A stretch of 64,000 nucleotides of DNA from Neobacillus niacini (GTDB taxonomy: Bacteria > Bacillota > Bacilli > Bacillales > Cytobacillaceae). The stretch covers positions 91,838-155,837 of the forward strand of contig NZ_BAWM01000009.1 of the NCBI RefSeq assembly GCF_000759675.1, read 5' to 3'. The notes below the pieces were generated by a model. That model did not search any database. It worked only from the letters and a program-made list of their open reading frames with translations, and was not told the DNA's origin. The position numbers and the translations under genes are program-made. Shown in pieces: positions 7,852 through 16,882 of this stretch. Numbering within the stretch: the first letter of the stretch is position 1; every line of letters begins with the position of its first letter.

Positions 7852-9123
7852 CTAACTTGCTTGATTATTAAATGATGAGTGAACAGCTTGTTGTTCTTTC
7901 AATTTCTTAATATCTAGTCGAATGAGCATTGAGATGATAAAGGCGACCACGAATAATCCTGAAAAAAATGTTAAGCTGCCTGAGTAGCTTCCTGTTGTAT
8001 CCTTAATCCATGCAGTAAATAAGGGACCAACGAGTCCTGCTGCTGCCCATGCAGTTAAGATGTAACCATGAATGGCTCCCAGCTGCTTCGTCCCAAAAAT
8101 GTCTCCAATAAATGCCGGTATGGATGAAAAGCCACCGCCATAACAGGTGTAAACGACAATTAACATCCCCATAAACAACCATTTAATCGATACATCAGGA
8201 AGGAAAAAGAAGATGACCATCTGTAGGACAAAGAATGCCGTGTAGGTAGTAGGTCTGCCTATAATATCAGAAAGACTTGCCCAGCCAATTCGACCTAGAC
8301 CGTTAAATATTCCAATTGCTCCAACAAGGGCTGCTGCAGCGGCCATATCAATTCCGATGCTTTCCATCGCAAGCGGTTTAGCAACGGCTAAAATTGCGAT
8401 ACCGCAAGTAATGTTTATGAATAACATCATCCACAAGTACCAGAAACGTCTTGTTTTTACAGCCTCATTGGCCATAAGCTGTGCTAAATCGATCTTTGGC
8501 TTCGCTTTTCCACTTTGAATTTTTTCCTTAAAGCCTTCTGGCATCCACCCTTCCTCAGGCTTCTCAAGATAAAGAGAAGAAAGTGTCATAATGACAAAAT
8601 AAGAGCTTCCTAAGATATAAAATGTATTCGCAACACCTACTGAAGCAATCAGCGAGTTCATAATTGGGCTGCTGATTGCAGCTGCGAATCCAAACCCCAT
8701 AATCGCGAGTCCAGTAGCAAATCCACGTCTATCCGGGAACCATTTTACCAGCGTTGATACGGGAGAAATATAGCCTACCCCTAAGCCAATACCGCCAAGT
8801 GCTCCATAGAAAAGATATAACAACGATTTTGAACCTAAGTTAACTGCAAAACCAGAACCTATGATGCCTATACCAAAGAATGCTGCTGCAACTAACCCCG
8901 ATTTTCTTGGACCATGTTTCTCAACAAAGTGCCCCATGAAAGCTGCGGACAAGCCTAAAAATAAAATTGCAATACTAAATGTTAGGGCCACTTCTGAATC
9001 AGTCCAGCCAAATAGATCTTTTAGCGGGGCTGTAAAATTACTCCATGCATAGACGGAACCAATTGAAATGTGAATTCCGACCGCAGACAAGGCAATTAGC
9101 CACCGGTTTTTTCTCTTTTTCAT
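7852..9123 (-). CDS. OFA-family MFS transporter (oxalate/formate antiporter-like)
   Basis: The protein has 423 residues with about twelve membrane segments. The opening WLIALSAVGIHISIGSVYAWSNF and the MFS signature GHFVEKHGPRKSG after helix 2 are characteristic of the OFA family. Family members exchange small carboxylates such as oxalate and formate across the membrane; the substrate here is inferred only from the formate-type genes downstream. ATG at 9123 has GGGAGAG upstream. The gene is preceded by a two-hairpin leader and terminator. Confidence 0.9.
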   Translation of the reverse strand: MKKRKNRWLIALSAVGIHISIGSVYAWSNFTAPLKDLFGWTDSEVALTFSIAILFLGLSAAFMGHFVEKHGPRKSGLVAAAFFGIGIIGSGFAVNLGSKSLLYLFYGALGGIGLGVGYISPVSTLVKWFPDRRGFATGLAIMGFGFAAAISSPIMNSLIASVGVANTFYILGSSYFVIMTLSSLYLEKPEEGWMPEGFKEKIQSGKAKPKIDLAQLMANEAVKTRRFWYLWMMLFINITCGIAILAVAKPLAMESIGIDMAAAAALVGAIGIFNGLGRIGWASLSDIIGRPTTYTAFFVLQMVIFFFLPDVSIKWLFMGMLIVVYTCYGGGFSSIPAFIGDIFGTKQLGAIHGYILTAWAAAGLVGPLFTAWIKDTTGSYSGSLTFFSGLFVVAFIISMLIRLDIKKLKEQQAVHSSFNNQAS

Positions 9124-9171
9124 TAAGATCTCTCCCTATTGAAACCATTTTGATTAAACAGATTCGTGAAC

Positions 9172-9250
9172 AAAAATAAAAAACCGTCATAAAGATTCAT
9201 TTCATCGATTCCAAAAAAGACGGAATCCAAAAAGAATCCTTACAACGGTT
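9172..9250 (-). terminator. Terminator upstream of the MFS gene (attenuator)
   Basis: On the minus strand AACCGT pairs with ACGGTT, and AGGATTC with GAATCTT further in, followed by TTTTTTATTTTTG. It lies about 50 bp before the MFS start codon, so it would reduce transcription into the operon. Its first arm overlaps the leader hairpin just upstream. Confidence 0.65.
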
Positions 9251-9352
9251 TGCCTTAAACAGGGACGCTGTTAAGTACCAACAGTTATAATTATGTAACC
9301 CATAATATTAGATTAATCTCTCTTAACCGATAAACAGGTTCGCTGTTTCGTA
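9244..9352 (-). promoter_or_regulatory. Conserved tandem leader hairpins (antiterminator candidate), copy 2
   Basis: There are two related hairpins on the minus strand. The distal one (9350-9328) is CGAAACAG-CGAAC-CTGTTTATCG. The proximal one (9275-9254) is CTTAACAG-CGTCC-CTGTTTAAG, flanked by TTGGTA on the left and GCAAACC on the right. The GGT/ACC outer pairing uses bases that also open the terminator at 9250. The loop pattern CGnnC and the flanks match the copy before the oxidoreductase gene. The rest of 9353-9555 shows no gene. Confidence 0.55.
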
Positions 9353-9555
9353 TTAAAAGAGTCTCATATTTTAAGATAAAAGTTATATGTCACAATTTGT
9401 TCACAATTTATTTTTATAATAACATGGTAGCGAATTCAATACAATAGATAATATTTTCAAATCTTATTCTTTGCATTCATGCAGTACTAGAGTGATCCTT
9501 TAATAATTGAACTAGTTACTCCCGTCATTAACTCAAAAAAAGGTATTAAAAAGTA

Positions 9556-9594
9556 ATGGGTCATGCAATAATGTCTGCATGACTCATTTTTTTT
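9556..9594. terminator. Bidirectional terminator
   Basis: ATGGGTCATGCA pairs with TGCATGACTCAT, then TTTTTTTT on the plus strand; on the minus strand the flank is TTACTTTTTA. It most likely ends the minus-strand alkD-like transcript 100 bp downstream of its stop. Confidence 0.7.
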
Positions 9595-9696
9595 ATGATT
9601 TTATTTAACTAGTGTAGACTATTTGTTTTAAGAAAATCCGGGTCGCTCCAGTCAGTAGGATTAAAATGTATCAGACTATTTGAACTACAAACTATG

Positions 9697-10404
9697 CTAA
9701 CACCTTACATATTTGCGTTTGAATCCAAGCTTCCCTCTATCCATTTCCTTTTGAATATTTTCGGAGGCAACCAGAATACTGCTTTTTTTCTTGTCCCGCT
9801 TGACTTCGACTGGGCCTACCGCCTCTGCGGTTTCAATCGCCATTTCATGGAGCGGTAAATATGATATCCCGACTGTGTAGAGAAAATTATTCATTGCGGA
9901 TTTTGTTCGCTCAGGAGAATCGTGAATCGTATTTTTCACCTGTTCAAGCATAATCGCCAATTTGCTTGAACTAAATTCAGTGTCCGGGCGATTCCCCAAA
10001 AGCCAGCAATAACAGCTCCAGCCTGCTGACATTCTAAGTTCTTCACCGCTTGCGATCCATTTATCGGCAACATCTTGTGCAATATCAGCTTCTGACAAAG
10101 TCACAGCGACCACGTAATCGGACAGCATATAAAAATAGGCACCGTCCATCCAACGCTCAAAATCTGCCTCCGTCATTATCATTGGATCCGCAATGATGCC
10201 GGCAAAATACATGGCATCATAGTTCCCGGTGGCGTAAAGCTGCTCGGCTAAAGGCTGATTTTTCTTGATTTTCTTTGCGATCGGCTTCATTGCTCCTGTA
10301 GCCACGCCAAAAAGCGGCTCGTGTGCACCATTGCCTATGTACATCTTTTTCATTCGTTCCTTGCCGAGCGCCTCCAATTCCTGCATAACCATTTCGAAAT
10401 CCAT
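9697..10404 (-). CDS. AlkD-like DNA alkylation repair protein
   Basis: The protein has 235 residues. It belongs to the HEAT-like-repeat AlkD/AlkC-type DNA glycosylase family, which excises bulky or N-alkylated purines without base flipping. Visible features are LGKERMKKMYIGNGAHEPLFGV, PIAKKIKKNQPLAEQLYATGNYDAMYFAGIIADP and the Trp-rich SAGWSCYCWLLGNRPD helix. The length fits the family. ATG at 10404 has AGGAAGG upstream. It stands alone between terminators with no link to its neighbours. Confidence 0.85.
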   Translation of the reverse strand: MDFEMVMQELEALGKERMKKMYIGNGAHEPLFGVATGAMKPIAKKIKKNQPLAEQLYATGNYDAMYFAGIIADPMIMTEADFERWMDGAYFYMLSDYVVAVTLSEADIAQDVADKWIASGEELRMSAGWSCYCWLLGNRPDTEFSSSKLAIMLEQVKNTIHDSPERTKSAMNNFLYTVGISYLPLHEMAIETAEAVGPVEVKRDKKKSSILVASENIQKEMDRGKLGFKRKYVRC

Positions 10405-10740
10405 CGTTTTGCACTTCCTTCCTCTATCATCTTACCCAACATGCCCATCTTAATATAATTCTTGAACATGGTTCCATTATCCTGCCACATAGTTACCGCT
10501 AAGACTTAAGTCGTAGAAAAAATTCAGTCTCCTCAAAACAAGTCAAATATGGGATATTTAGGTAGTCAAAAAACACTACAAAAATTTTTTAAAAAGGCGG
10601 TGTTGATCAAATTCATTATCGAATTTTATTAAGAGATTGTAAATCCCTTGATATTTAATGGTAAATATTGGGCAAAAATTTCAGAATTATGTTACGATTC
10701 TACTTGGACTTTATATCTATTGCAAAGGGGAGATGTTTCT
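10405..10740. other. Intergenic region between divergent alkD-like and RND genes
   Basis: It must hold both promoters, but I could not single out convincing -35/-10 pairs. No coding frame, repeat or RNA structure stood out. An in-frame extension of the RND gene into it (from 10648) lacks a ribosome binding site. Confidence 0.5.
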
Positions 10741-13700
10741 GTGTCAGTTTTCACGAAATGGGCTTTTCGGAACAAAGCCGCTGTATCATTGATGACAATA
10801 TTAGTATTAATCATTGGAGTTGTTAGTTATTTTAGATTACCCATGGAGTTCTTGCCATCAGCAGACAATCCGCAAATAACAATTATTACAATGGGGCAAG
10901 GAACCGATTCAAAATCAATGGAAGGTGATGTCACTTCTCCTATCGAGCGAGCGGTTACCGGAATAAAAGGAAAGAAATCGATTTATTCCACAACAGGAGA
11001 CGGCTTTTCCAAAGTGGATTTATTTTTTGAAGCTGGCTCCGACATGAAACAGGCAAAATTAGATGTTCAAGAGGCTTTATCGAATGTGGCATTTCCAGCT
11101 TACATATCAAAGCCAATCGTTTCGCAGCTAAATACTTCCATGATTCCCATCTCTAACATCGCTGTTACCTTTAAAGATGGTCTCACAACCGAAAACCTGG
11201 CATTTGTAAAAGAAAAAATTGAACCATTATACAAAGAAATTGACGGTGTTTCCCAAGTTCAAACATATGGCTTGGTTGATCCTGTTATCTCAATAAAAAT
11301 TGACAATCAAAAGTTAGCCGAAAACCAGGTATCCCTACAAACTGTGCTGGGAATTCTTCAAGGTCAAAACACTGCTCTTGCAATTGGCGAAAAGAATATT
11401 GACGGAAAAACAAGCAATATTAAGGTGATTGGCGACCTATCAAGTCTCGAAAAACTTAAAAGCCTACCAGTTGCACCAAACGTAACCCTTGATGATATCT
11501 CATCAATTGAGGAAACAAAACAATCCAATTTTCTTAACCGTTTCGACGGGAGCGAAGCATTAAGCATCAGTATTACGAAGGACAGTAATTCAAATGCTGT
11601 GACGATTAGTAAAGAAATCGAAAAAGTAACAAAGGAAATTAACAAAAAATACGATACACAAGAATCTACAATCTATGTTGCCTCTGCTGATATGGTTGAA
11701 ACATCGGTTCAAACGATGATGAAAGAAGTCCTTCTGGGTGCTTTATTTGCTACGATTGTCATTATGATCTTTTTACGTAATATTAGAACAACGTTTATTA
11801 CGATCGTTTCCATCCCGCTATCACTTTGTTTTACCTTGTTCTTACTGTCACGTTCCGGGGTAACGTTAAATATTTTAACACTCGGCGGGGTTGCGGTTGC
11901 CGTTGGGCGGCTTGTTGACGACAGTATTGTTGTTATTGAAAATATTTACCGCAAAATGCAAACAGAGAAATTTTCAGTTCAAATGGTAATTGATGCAACG
12001 AAACAAGTTGGTGTTGCGATTACGGCCTCCACGCTAACAACGGTCGCGGTTTTCCTTCCAATGAGTTTATTAAATGGAGGACTTCAAGAATTCCTTTTAC
12101 CTTTCGCTTTAACCGTTACCTATTCATTGCTCGCTTCCCTTCTTGTGGCATTGACAGTAGTTCCGTTGATGAGTGCGGGGTTGTTAAAAAATACAAAGCT
12201 TCCTGATCATAAACCTGCCGTTCGCTTTCCAAAAGCAGTTAAATGGTCTTTAAATCATAAATGGATTGTTTTTACGATTTCCTTCCTTTTGTTTGCCGGA
12301 TCAATAGGTGCTTACTTTGTCGTACCAAAGGGTGCAGTTGACAATTCTTCTGCTGACTTTGTTTCAGCCACCTTGAAATACCCAAATGATACGCCTTTTG
12401 AAACGGTCAAAGAAGAGGCAATTGAGCTTGAAAATTCGATAGCTGAAATGGATGAGGTTGAATATATTTTTAACCAAGTTGGTTCATCGGCTGATTTCGC
12501 TCAATTTGGCCAAATCGGTTCTCCAACCGAAGCGGTCATAAGTATACTTTTAAAAGATAAAGATGATACAGATAAGGTTTTAAAAGAAATTGAAAATAAA
12601 AAGGACGACTATAAGGATGCGGTATTAGAAGTCGCCACGGCTTCATTTATGATGGGTGGATCGGCAACCAATATTACCATCGATGTTATTGGTGAGGATG
12701 TCAATCAACTGGAAAAAACTGCAAACAGTATTAAAGATATAGTATCGGATATTGATGGGGTTGAAAAAGTAACAACGAATCAAGAGGAAAAGAAAACCGT
12801 CTACTCTTTAGTCGTAGATCCTGCAAAAGGGAATACACAGCAAATTGCCCAGCAGCTTGGTGTCATGTTAAATCAAACACCACTTGGAACGATCACGGTA
12901 AATGAAAAACAAACGACCGTTGTTCTTGAACCTTTACTTAACACAGAAACACAGGATGATTTAAACAATATTCCGATTATGACAGAAAGCGGAATGGTTC
13001 CGGTTTCCGAGATAGCCACATTACAAAAGGCTGAAACTTCAACAAACCAATTCCATAAGGATGGGGAAACGTATCTACAGGTCACAGCAACCGTTGATCC
13101 TGCTAAGCTCTCTGAAATCTCGACTATGATTAACCTAGAATTATTCGGAGATCAAAAAGGCAATAAAGGAATGGAGCTTCCAGATGATGTCGAAGTTCTC
13201 GTTGGAGGAGCAAGTGCCCAGCAAATGGAGGATTTTACCGATCTTTTCTTAACGATGCTTATTTCAATCGGAATTGTGTTCTTGATTATGGTTATTACGT
13301 TTAAGTCGATTAAAGCGCCAATCGCGATTTTAACCTCCCTCCCGCTTGCGGCCATCGGTGCGATATTAGGAATCTTAATCAGCCGGATTTCAGTTGATAT
13401 CACTGCACTACTTGGAGCGCTTATGCTTATTGGTATTGTTGTAACAAATGCGATTGTTCTGATTGACCGGGTTAGACAAAATGAAGAAAAGATGACGATT
13501 CGCGAAGCGATTGTTGAAGCGACTGCTACCAGGATGCGGCCGATTATGATGACCGCAATCGCAACGATTTCTGCGATGATTCCACTCTTGTTTAAAGCAT
13601 CTCAGAGCGGAAGCTTGGTTTCACAAAGCTTGGCGGTTGTCGTAATTGGTGGGCTGGCTCTCGCTACACTCTTGACGTTGATCGTCATCCCATGTGTGTA

Positions 13701-13773
13701 TGAATTATTGTATTTTAAAAAATCAAAGAAACAAAGAATGTCAGAATCAACAGATCAGCCGATTCAAATGTAA
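10741..13773 (+). CDS. Efflux RND transporter permease (AcrB/SwrC-like)
   Basis: The protein has 1010 residues from the GTG at 10741, chosen because AAGGGGAGA lies just upstream and the first helix then begins normally (SVFTKWAFRNKAAVSL). It shows the two-fold RND layout: TM1, a periplasmic-type loop, TM2-6 (with GGVAVAVGRLVDDSIVVIENIYRK), TM7, a second loop and TM8-12 (LGALMLIGIVVTNAIVLIDRVRQ). The Asp pair in TM4 (VDDS) needed for proton coupling is present. The closest known Bacillus relative is SwrC/YerP, linked to surfactin export. No membrane-fusion or regulator gene is adjacent. The substrate is not predictable. Confidence 0.92.
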   Translation: MSVFTKWAFRNKAAVSLMTILVLIIGVVSYFRLPMEFLPSADNPQITIITMGQGTDSKSMEGDVTSPIERAVTGIKGKKSIYSTTGDGFSKVDLFFEAGSDMKQAKLDVQEALSNVAFPAYISKPIVSQLNTSMIPISNIAVTFKDGLTTENLAFVKEKIEPLYKEIDGVSQVQTYGLVDPVISIKIDNQKLAENQVSLQTVLGILQGQNTALAIGEKNIDGKTSNIKVIGDLSSLEKLKSLPVAPNVTLDDISSIEETKQSNFLNRFDGSEALSISITKDSNSNAVTISKEIEKVTKEINKKYDTQESTIYVASADMVETSVQTMMKEVLLGALFATIVIMIFLRNIRTTFITIVSIPLSLCFTLFLLSRSGVTLNILTLGGVAVAVGRLVDDSIVVIENIYRKMQTEKFSVQMVIDATKQVGVAITASTLTTVAVFLPMSLLNGGLQEFLLPFALTVTYSLLASLLVALTVVPLMSAGLLKNTKLPDHKPAVRFPKAVKWSLNHKWIVFTISFLLFAGSIGAYFVVPKGAVDNSSADFVSATLKYPNDTPFETVKEEAIELENSIAEMDEVEYIFNQVGSSADFAQFGQIGSPTEAVISILLKDKDDTDKVLKEIENKKDDYKDAVLEVATASFMMGGSATNITIDVIGEDVNQLEKTANSIKDIVSDIDGVEKVTTNQEEKKTVYSLVVDPAKGNTQQIAQQLGVMLNQTPLGTITVNEKQTTVVLEPLLNTETQDDLNNIPIMTESGMVPVSEIATLQKAETSTNQFHKDGETYLQVTATVDPAKLSEISTMINLELFGDQKGNKGMELPDDVEVLVGGASAQQMEDFTDLFLTMLISIGIVFLIMVITFKSIKAPIAILTSLPLAAIGAILGILISRISVDITALLGALMLIGIVVTNAIVLIDRVRQNEEKMTIREAIVEATATRMRPIMMTAIATISAMIPLLFKASQSGSLVSQSLAVVVIGGLALATLLTLIVIPCVYELLYFKKSKKQRMSESTDQPIQM

Positions 13774-13843
13774 AAAAAGTAGCAGTCACCTTTTTGATAA
13801 GTTTCCAATAAAGTAGACAGAACGTATCTGTTATTCAATATCA

Positions 13844-13900
13844 AAAATCCTAAAACATGCAAGAGATGAATAAAAACTTGCATGTTTTAGGATTTTCATA
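13844..13900 (+). terminator. Terminator of the RND gene
   Basis: AAATCCTAAAACATGCAAG pairs with CTTGCATGTTTTAGGATTT, a 19-bp stem, followed by TCATAATTTT. Confidence 0.8.
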
Positions 13901-13967
13901 ATTTTAGAAAATAAACAAAAGCCCCTGATCGTGATGAACGCCAAATGGAGGGAAAATAAGGATGCTT

Positions 13968-14900
13968 TTATCTTAAGGCAGATGCGGCCATTCTTATATA
14001 TGTATGTCTTTTACCCCTGACAGTAATCGAAAGTGTCTGAATATTTTCCGGTAATGCCATACCAGAATACCCAGCATCCCCTATATGAAAAATATCGACT
14101 CCTGCTCTTTTAGAGCTTAAAGCGATTGCCCGTATTGTTTCTTCATCGGCTCCTTCTTGGCTTGTTCCAATTGCAGCAAGGGTTAATGCCCCTTTATTTT
14201 TAACGATTTCAATTGCTTTAGCAAGAGCTTCTTCACGAACTCCAGGTACTGTTCCTGGTGCAGGAAAAAGTATGACATCAGCGCCTGCCTCTGCAAAACG
14301 TGACACCGCCTCATAATCAAATACGCTTCCTTCCGTTCCAGCATTATGCATTTTACCCGCTATGATTAGTCCTCCAAAATGTTTATTCGCCAATGTAATT
14401 GCCTGTTCAATTTTCTCATTCGTAACCCCCGATTTTGGGTTACCAGTTAAACAAATAAAGTCACATCCTAAATGCTTTGCCATCGCCAGCGAATTTTCGG
14501 TAGCTGTACGCCCTTCCGGCAATGAATGCAATTTTTCTAAAGCATTAGCATGCGGATCAACAGGTTCAAGATTGATGCCGACTGGCAGACCAGTTAGTTC
14601 TTTTATTATTTTAATAATTTTTTCATCTGCTTCACTTTCTGAAGCATTTGGTTGAAATCTGCTGTATGATTCCACCCCTTGTACCCTAGGATTCATCACA
14701 TCAAACATGTTCAGTAATATCATGTCTGCTCCGAATGCCTTCATCACTTCTGGGTTTGATACCTCTGGAAGCAACGGTTGAGATGTCACTACTGTTTCAG
14801 CAATAATCGTTCTTCCTTCTGCTGCCAAAATGGCCTGTTTTAATTCCTTTTTACCCATTTGCCGAAAATCTGATCCTCTACAATCTAATATTCTTTTCAT
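13968..14900 (-). CDS. TIM-barrel-like protein of unknown function (DUF7916-type, tentative)
   Basis: The protein has 310 residues from the ATG at 14900 (AGAGGTG six bases upstream; the frame could begin nine bases earlier at a GTG inside that site). Alternating strand-helix segments such as MILLNMFDVMNP, PVGINLEP, DFICLTGNPKSG, LIIAGKMHNAG, DVILFPAPGTVPGV and DIFHIGDAGYSG look like a beta/alpha barrel. Similar proteins are often loosely labelled haloacid-dehalogenase-like hydrolases, but no HAD DxDx motif is visible here. Nothing around it points to a pathway. Confidence 0.6.
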   Translation of the reverse strand: MKRILDCRGSDFRQMGKKELKQAILAAEGRTIIAETVVTSQPLLPEVSNPEVMKAFGADMILLNMFDVMNPRVQGVESYSRFQPNASESEADEKIIKIIKELTGLPVGINLEPVDPHANALEKLHSLPEGRTATENSLAMAKHLGCDFICLTGNPKSGVTNEKIEQAITLANKHFGGLIIAGKMHNAGTEGSVFDYEAVSRFAEAGADVILFPAPGTVPGVREEALAKAIEIVKNKGALTLAAIGTSQEGADEETIRAIALSSKRAGVDIFHIGDAGYSGMALPENIQTLSITVRGKRHTYIRMAASALR

Positions 14901-15025
14901 CTCATTCACCTCTTCTATTTAAGCTAGATTCGTGTTTCTACAGTAGATATGCTTCCCCAATTTCTTAAACATATTTTCTTGTCATTTCATTTGGTCGTGT
15001 ATTATCTTCTTAACTCCTGCTACTT

Positions 15026-15157
15026 CTAGTTCAGCAGCAGGACACATCCTAAAAGAAGTCCAAGTAACAAATGTATCTCTTGATTATTATACCAATCTAA
15101 TAAAATAGGAACATCGCTCATTTCCAAACGCCTGACGAATTCATATACTACCCTCAT
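15026..15157 (-). CDS. Possible 43-residue peptide (weak)
   Basis: The frame starts with ATG at 15157 and begins MRVVYEFVRRLEMSDVPILL, with a hydrophobic end (LLLGLLLGCVLLLN). AGGAG is 12 bases upstream, rather far. The middle faintly resembles the start of an acetyltransferase, so it could instead be a gene remnant. The rest of 14901-15222 shows nothing else. Confidence 0.2.
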   Translation of the reverse strand: MRVVYEFVRRLEMSDVPILLDWYNNQEIHLLLGLLLGCVLLLN

Positions 15158-15222
15158 TTCTAAACTAAACTCCTATTATTTGAGTTTATCATAATAAATA
15201 TTTCACATACTGTAATAAATAA

Positions 15223-15249
15223 AGTTAACATAATAGTATTATGTTAACT
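15223..15249. promoter_or_regulatory. Perfect 13+1+13 palindrome, operator candidate
   Basis: The arms AGTTAACATAATA and TATTATGTTAACT flank a single central G. There is no T-tract, so it is unlikely to be a terminator. The GTTAAC half-sites recall biotin-repressor (BirA) operators, but the spacing differs and no biotin gene is adjacent. It is 158 bp upstream of the membrane protein gene at 15407. Confidence 0.5.
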
Positions 15250-15406
15250 ATTTCTTTGTTTAGGGAACTATCTCTAGCATTTCAGAACTGTGCAAAAAAT
15301 TTATCAGTCACCCTTAAATTTTTTTGAAATGGGAAATGGTAAAGATGTTGATATCTGAATATATTTAATATTACGTTTAACAAACAACAAATAAGGGGTC
15401 GTTATA

Positions 15407-16024
15407 ATGAATGGGCAGCTAAATAATGAGATAGCAAAGGAAACGAGTACAAATCGTTGGGCCAGGTTCCCTCGGAATTTAGGTATTAGTTTTATGGCAG
15501 CTGTTTTTTCGGGGATTATTATAGGTCTTTTATTGCGGCTCGTGATGGGAATTATTGCGATTTTCTTCCCCCATCTATCAAGTGGGTTTACACTAAGTGG
15601 TACTCTTTTATTAGTAATCCTTGGTATTGCCGTAACATTAGCCAACAGTATTATTTACACCGTTATTTTTCAAAAATCAGGAAAAACCTGGGTATCAAAG
15701 GGCATATATTTTGGTTTGTTGAGTTTAGTGATTTATGGCACACCTTTGTTTTTGTCAAATCCCAACAACGAATTATTTGGCCCCCAAGCTCCACTAGGCG
15801 TTTCTTTATTTTCGGCAATGTTCTTTATTGGAGCTCTCACTCTTGTCTACTTCATTGATACGATTACCAAATGGGTTGACCAATCGAATGGAAGGACGAA
15901 ACTTACTTATGTATGTTTTGCGATTCTAGTCATACCTGCATGCGTCATGCTGATCAACATTATTGCCGAGTTTTTCTATGAAATGCTGCCGAAAATCATT
16001 ACTAACCTCTCACAGGTATTGTAA
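15407..16024 (+). CDS. Integral membrane protein of unknown function
   Basis: The protein has 205 residues. About five hydrophobic segments are visible: SFMAAVFSGIIIGLLL, LLLVILGIAVTLANSII, YFGLLSLVIYGTPLFL, SLFSAMFFIGALTLVYFI and a C-terminal VCFAILVIPACVMLINII. The N-terminus is hydrophilic and basic (RWARFPRN). I do not recognise a family; it is not BioY. ATG at 15407 has AAGGGG upstream. A strong terminator follows, so it is monocistronic. Confidence 0.65.
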   Translation: MNGQLNNEIAKETSTNRWARFPRNLGISFMAAVFSGIIIGLLLRLVMGIIAIFFPHLSSGFTLSGTLLLVILGIAVTLANSIIYTVIFQKSGKTWVSKGIYFGLLSLVIYGTPLFLSNPNNELFGPQAPLGVSLFSAMFFIGALTLVYFIDTITKWVDQSNGRTKLTYVCFAILVIPACVMLINIIAEFFYEMLPKIITNLSQVL

Positions 16025-16049
16025 TAGAACCCCAGACATATATTCAGGA

Positions 16050-16102
16050 AAAAAGCCGACTCCTCCTTCCAATAATCCGCAAGGAGAGTCGGCTTTTTTT
16101 AT
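16050..16102 (+). terminator. Strong terminator after the membrane protein gene
   Basis: AAAAAAGCCGACTC pairs with GAGTCGGCTTTTTTT, with inner TCCTT/AAGGA. The A-rich left flank means it can also end the minus-strand phosphorylase operon, whose last gene stops at 16163. Confidence 0.85.
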
Positions 16103-16162
16103 CTTTTCAACTTTTATTACCGAAAACTAATAGTCTAATAGTGGACTTCTTAACTTCGCCCC

Positions 16163-16882
16163 TTATAACGCTGTAATCGCATCCAGTGCTATTTTCATTT
16201 CTGCTTCCACTGCATTTGAGACCAAGTCATTGTGTGGATTGTATTCGTCTCGAAGCTCTGCATCTGCATAACCATCAATCGCTAGAATCGCTCCTGCTTG
16301 TACCCCTTTTAAAGCGGCAATTACGAATAATGCGGAGTTTTCCATGTCTACTGCTAATACTCCTGCCTTTTTATAAAGCTGATGTGGAAATTCGAGAACC
16401 CCTGAATAAAAGGCATCAAGTGTAAGGGTAATCCCTTCTTTTACAGGAATATTTTTTCCTGCTGCATTGGATAATGCCTCGACAACTTTCCGGTCTGCCA
16501 CTGCTGGGAATCCAGGAGGGACAATTTGTTTCGTTAATCCATCACAGCTCACCGCCGCGGTGCTGACCACAAGGCTGCCCGGTGTAACCTCTTTTTGATA
16601 AGATCCTGCTGTTCCTACTCGAATGATGGATTGTACGCCACCCATGATTAGTTCTTCAAAACATACCGCGGCACCAGGTGCTCCAACACCGTGGCTGACC
16701 ACTGCTACTTGTTTTCCATTCCAGCTTCCGCTGTACGTGTGGTACTCGCGATTTTGTGCTAGTTGAACAGGATTATCCAATAAATCAGCTATCATTTTCG
16801 CACGACCTGGATCCCCGCATACTAGAACGCGTTCTGGTAATATATCTGATGTTAATTTTAAATTTGGCAGTTGTTTAGTCAA
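16163..16882 (-). CDS. Nucleoside phosphorylase (PNP/UDP family)
   Basis: The protein has 239 residues from a TTG at 16882 that overlaps the stop of the preceding gene by eight bases (GGGAG upstream); a longer frame starting at 17023 runs entirely inside the upstream gene and is not credible. Family motifs are ERVLVCGDPGRAK, SHGVGAPGAAVC, IIRVGTAGSYQ, the DMENSALF ribose-binding Glu motif and AIDGYADAEL. It cleaves nucleosides with phosphate. This hexameric family includes purine nucleoside, uridine and some 5'-methylthioadenosine phosphorylases, so sequence alone does not fix the base. It is last in the SAM-riboswitch operon, which favours a sulfur-containing nucleoside substrate. Confidence 0.85.
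   Translation of the reverse strand: MTKQLPNLKLTSDILPERVLVCGDPGRAKMIADLLDNPVQLAQNREYHTYSGSWNGKQVAVVSHGVGAPGAAVCFEELIMGGVQSIIRVGTAGSYQKEVTPGSLVVSTAAVSCDGLTKQIVPPGFPAVADRKVVEALSNAAGKNIPVKEGITLTLDAFYSGVLEFPHQLYKKAGVLAVDMENSALFVIAALKGVQAGAILAIDGYADAELRDEYNPHNDLVSNAVEAEMKIALDAITAL

Noticed and set aside
7283..9352. ANTAR-type two-hairpin target or LicT/SacT RAT site for the formate leaders
   Set aside because: Loops are five bases (CGnnC), not hexaloops with A1 and G4, and the sequence does not fit the RAT consensus well enough.
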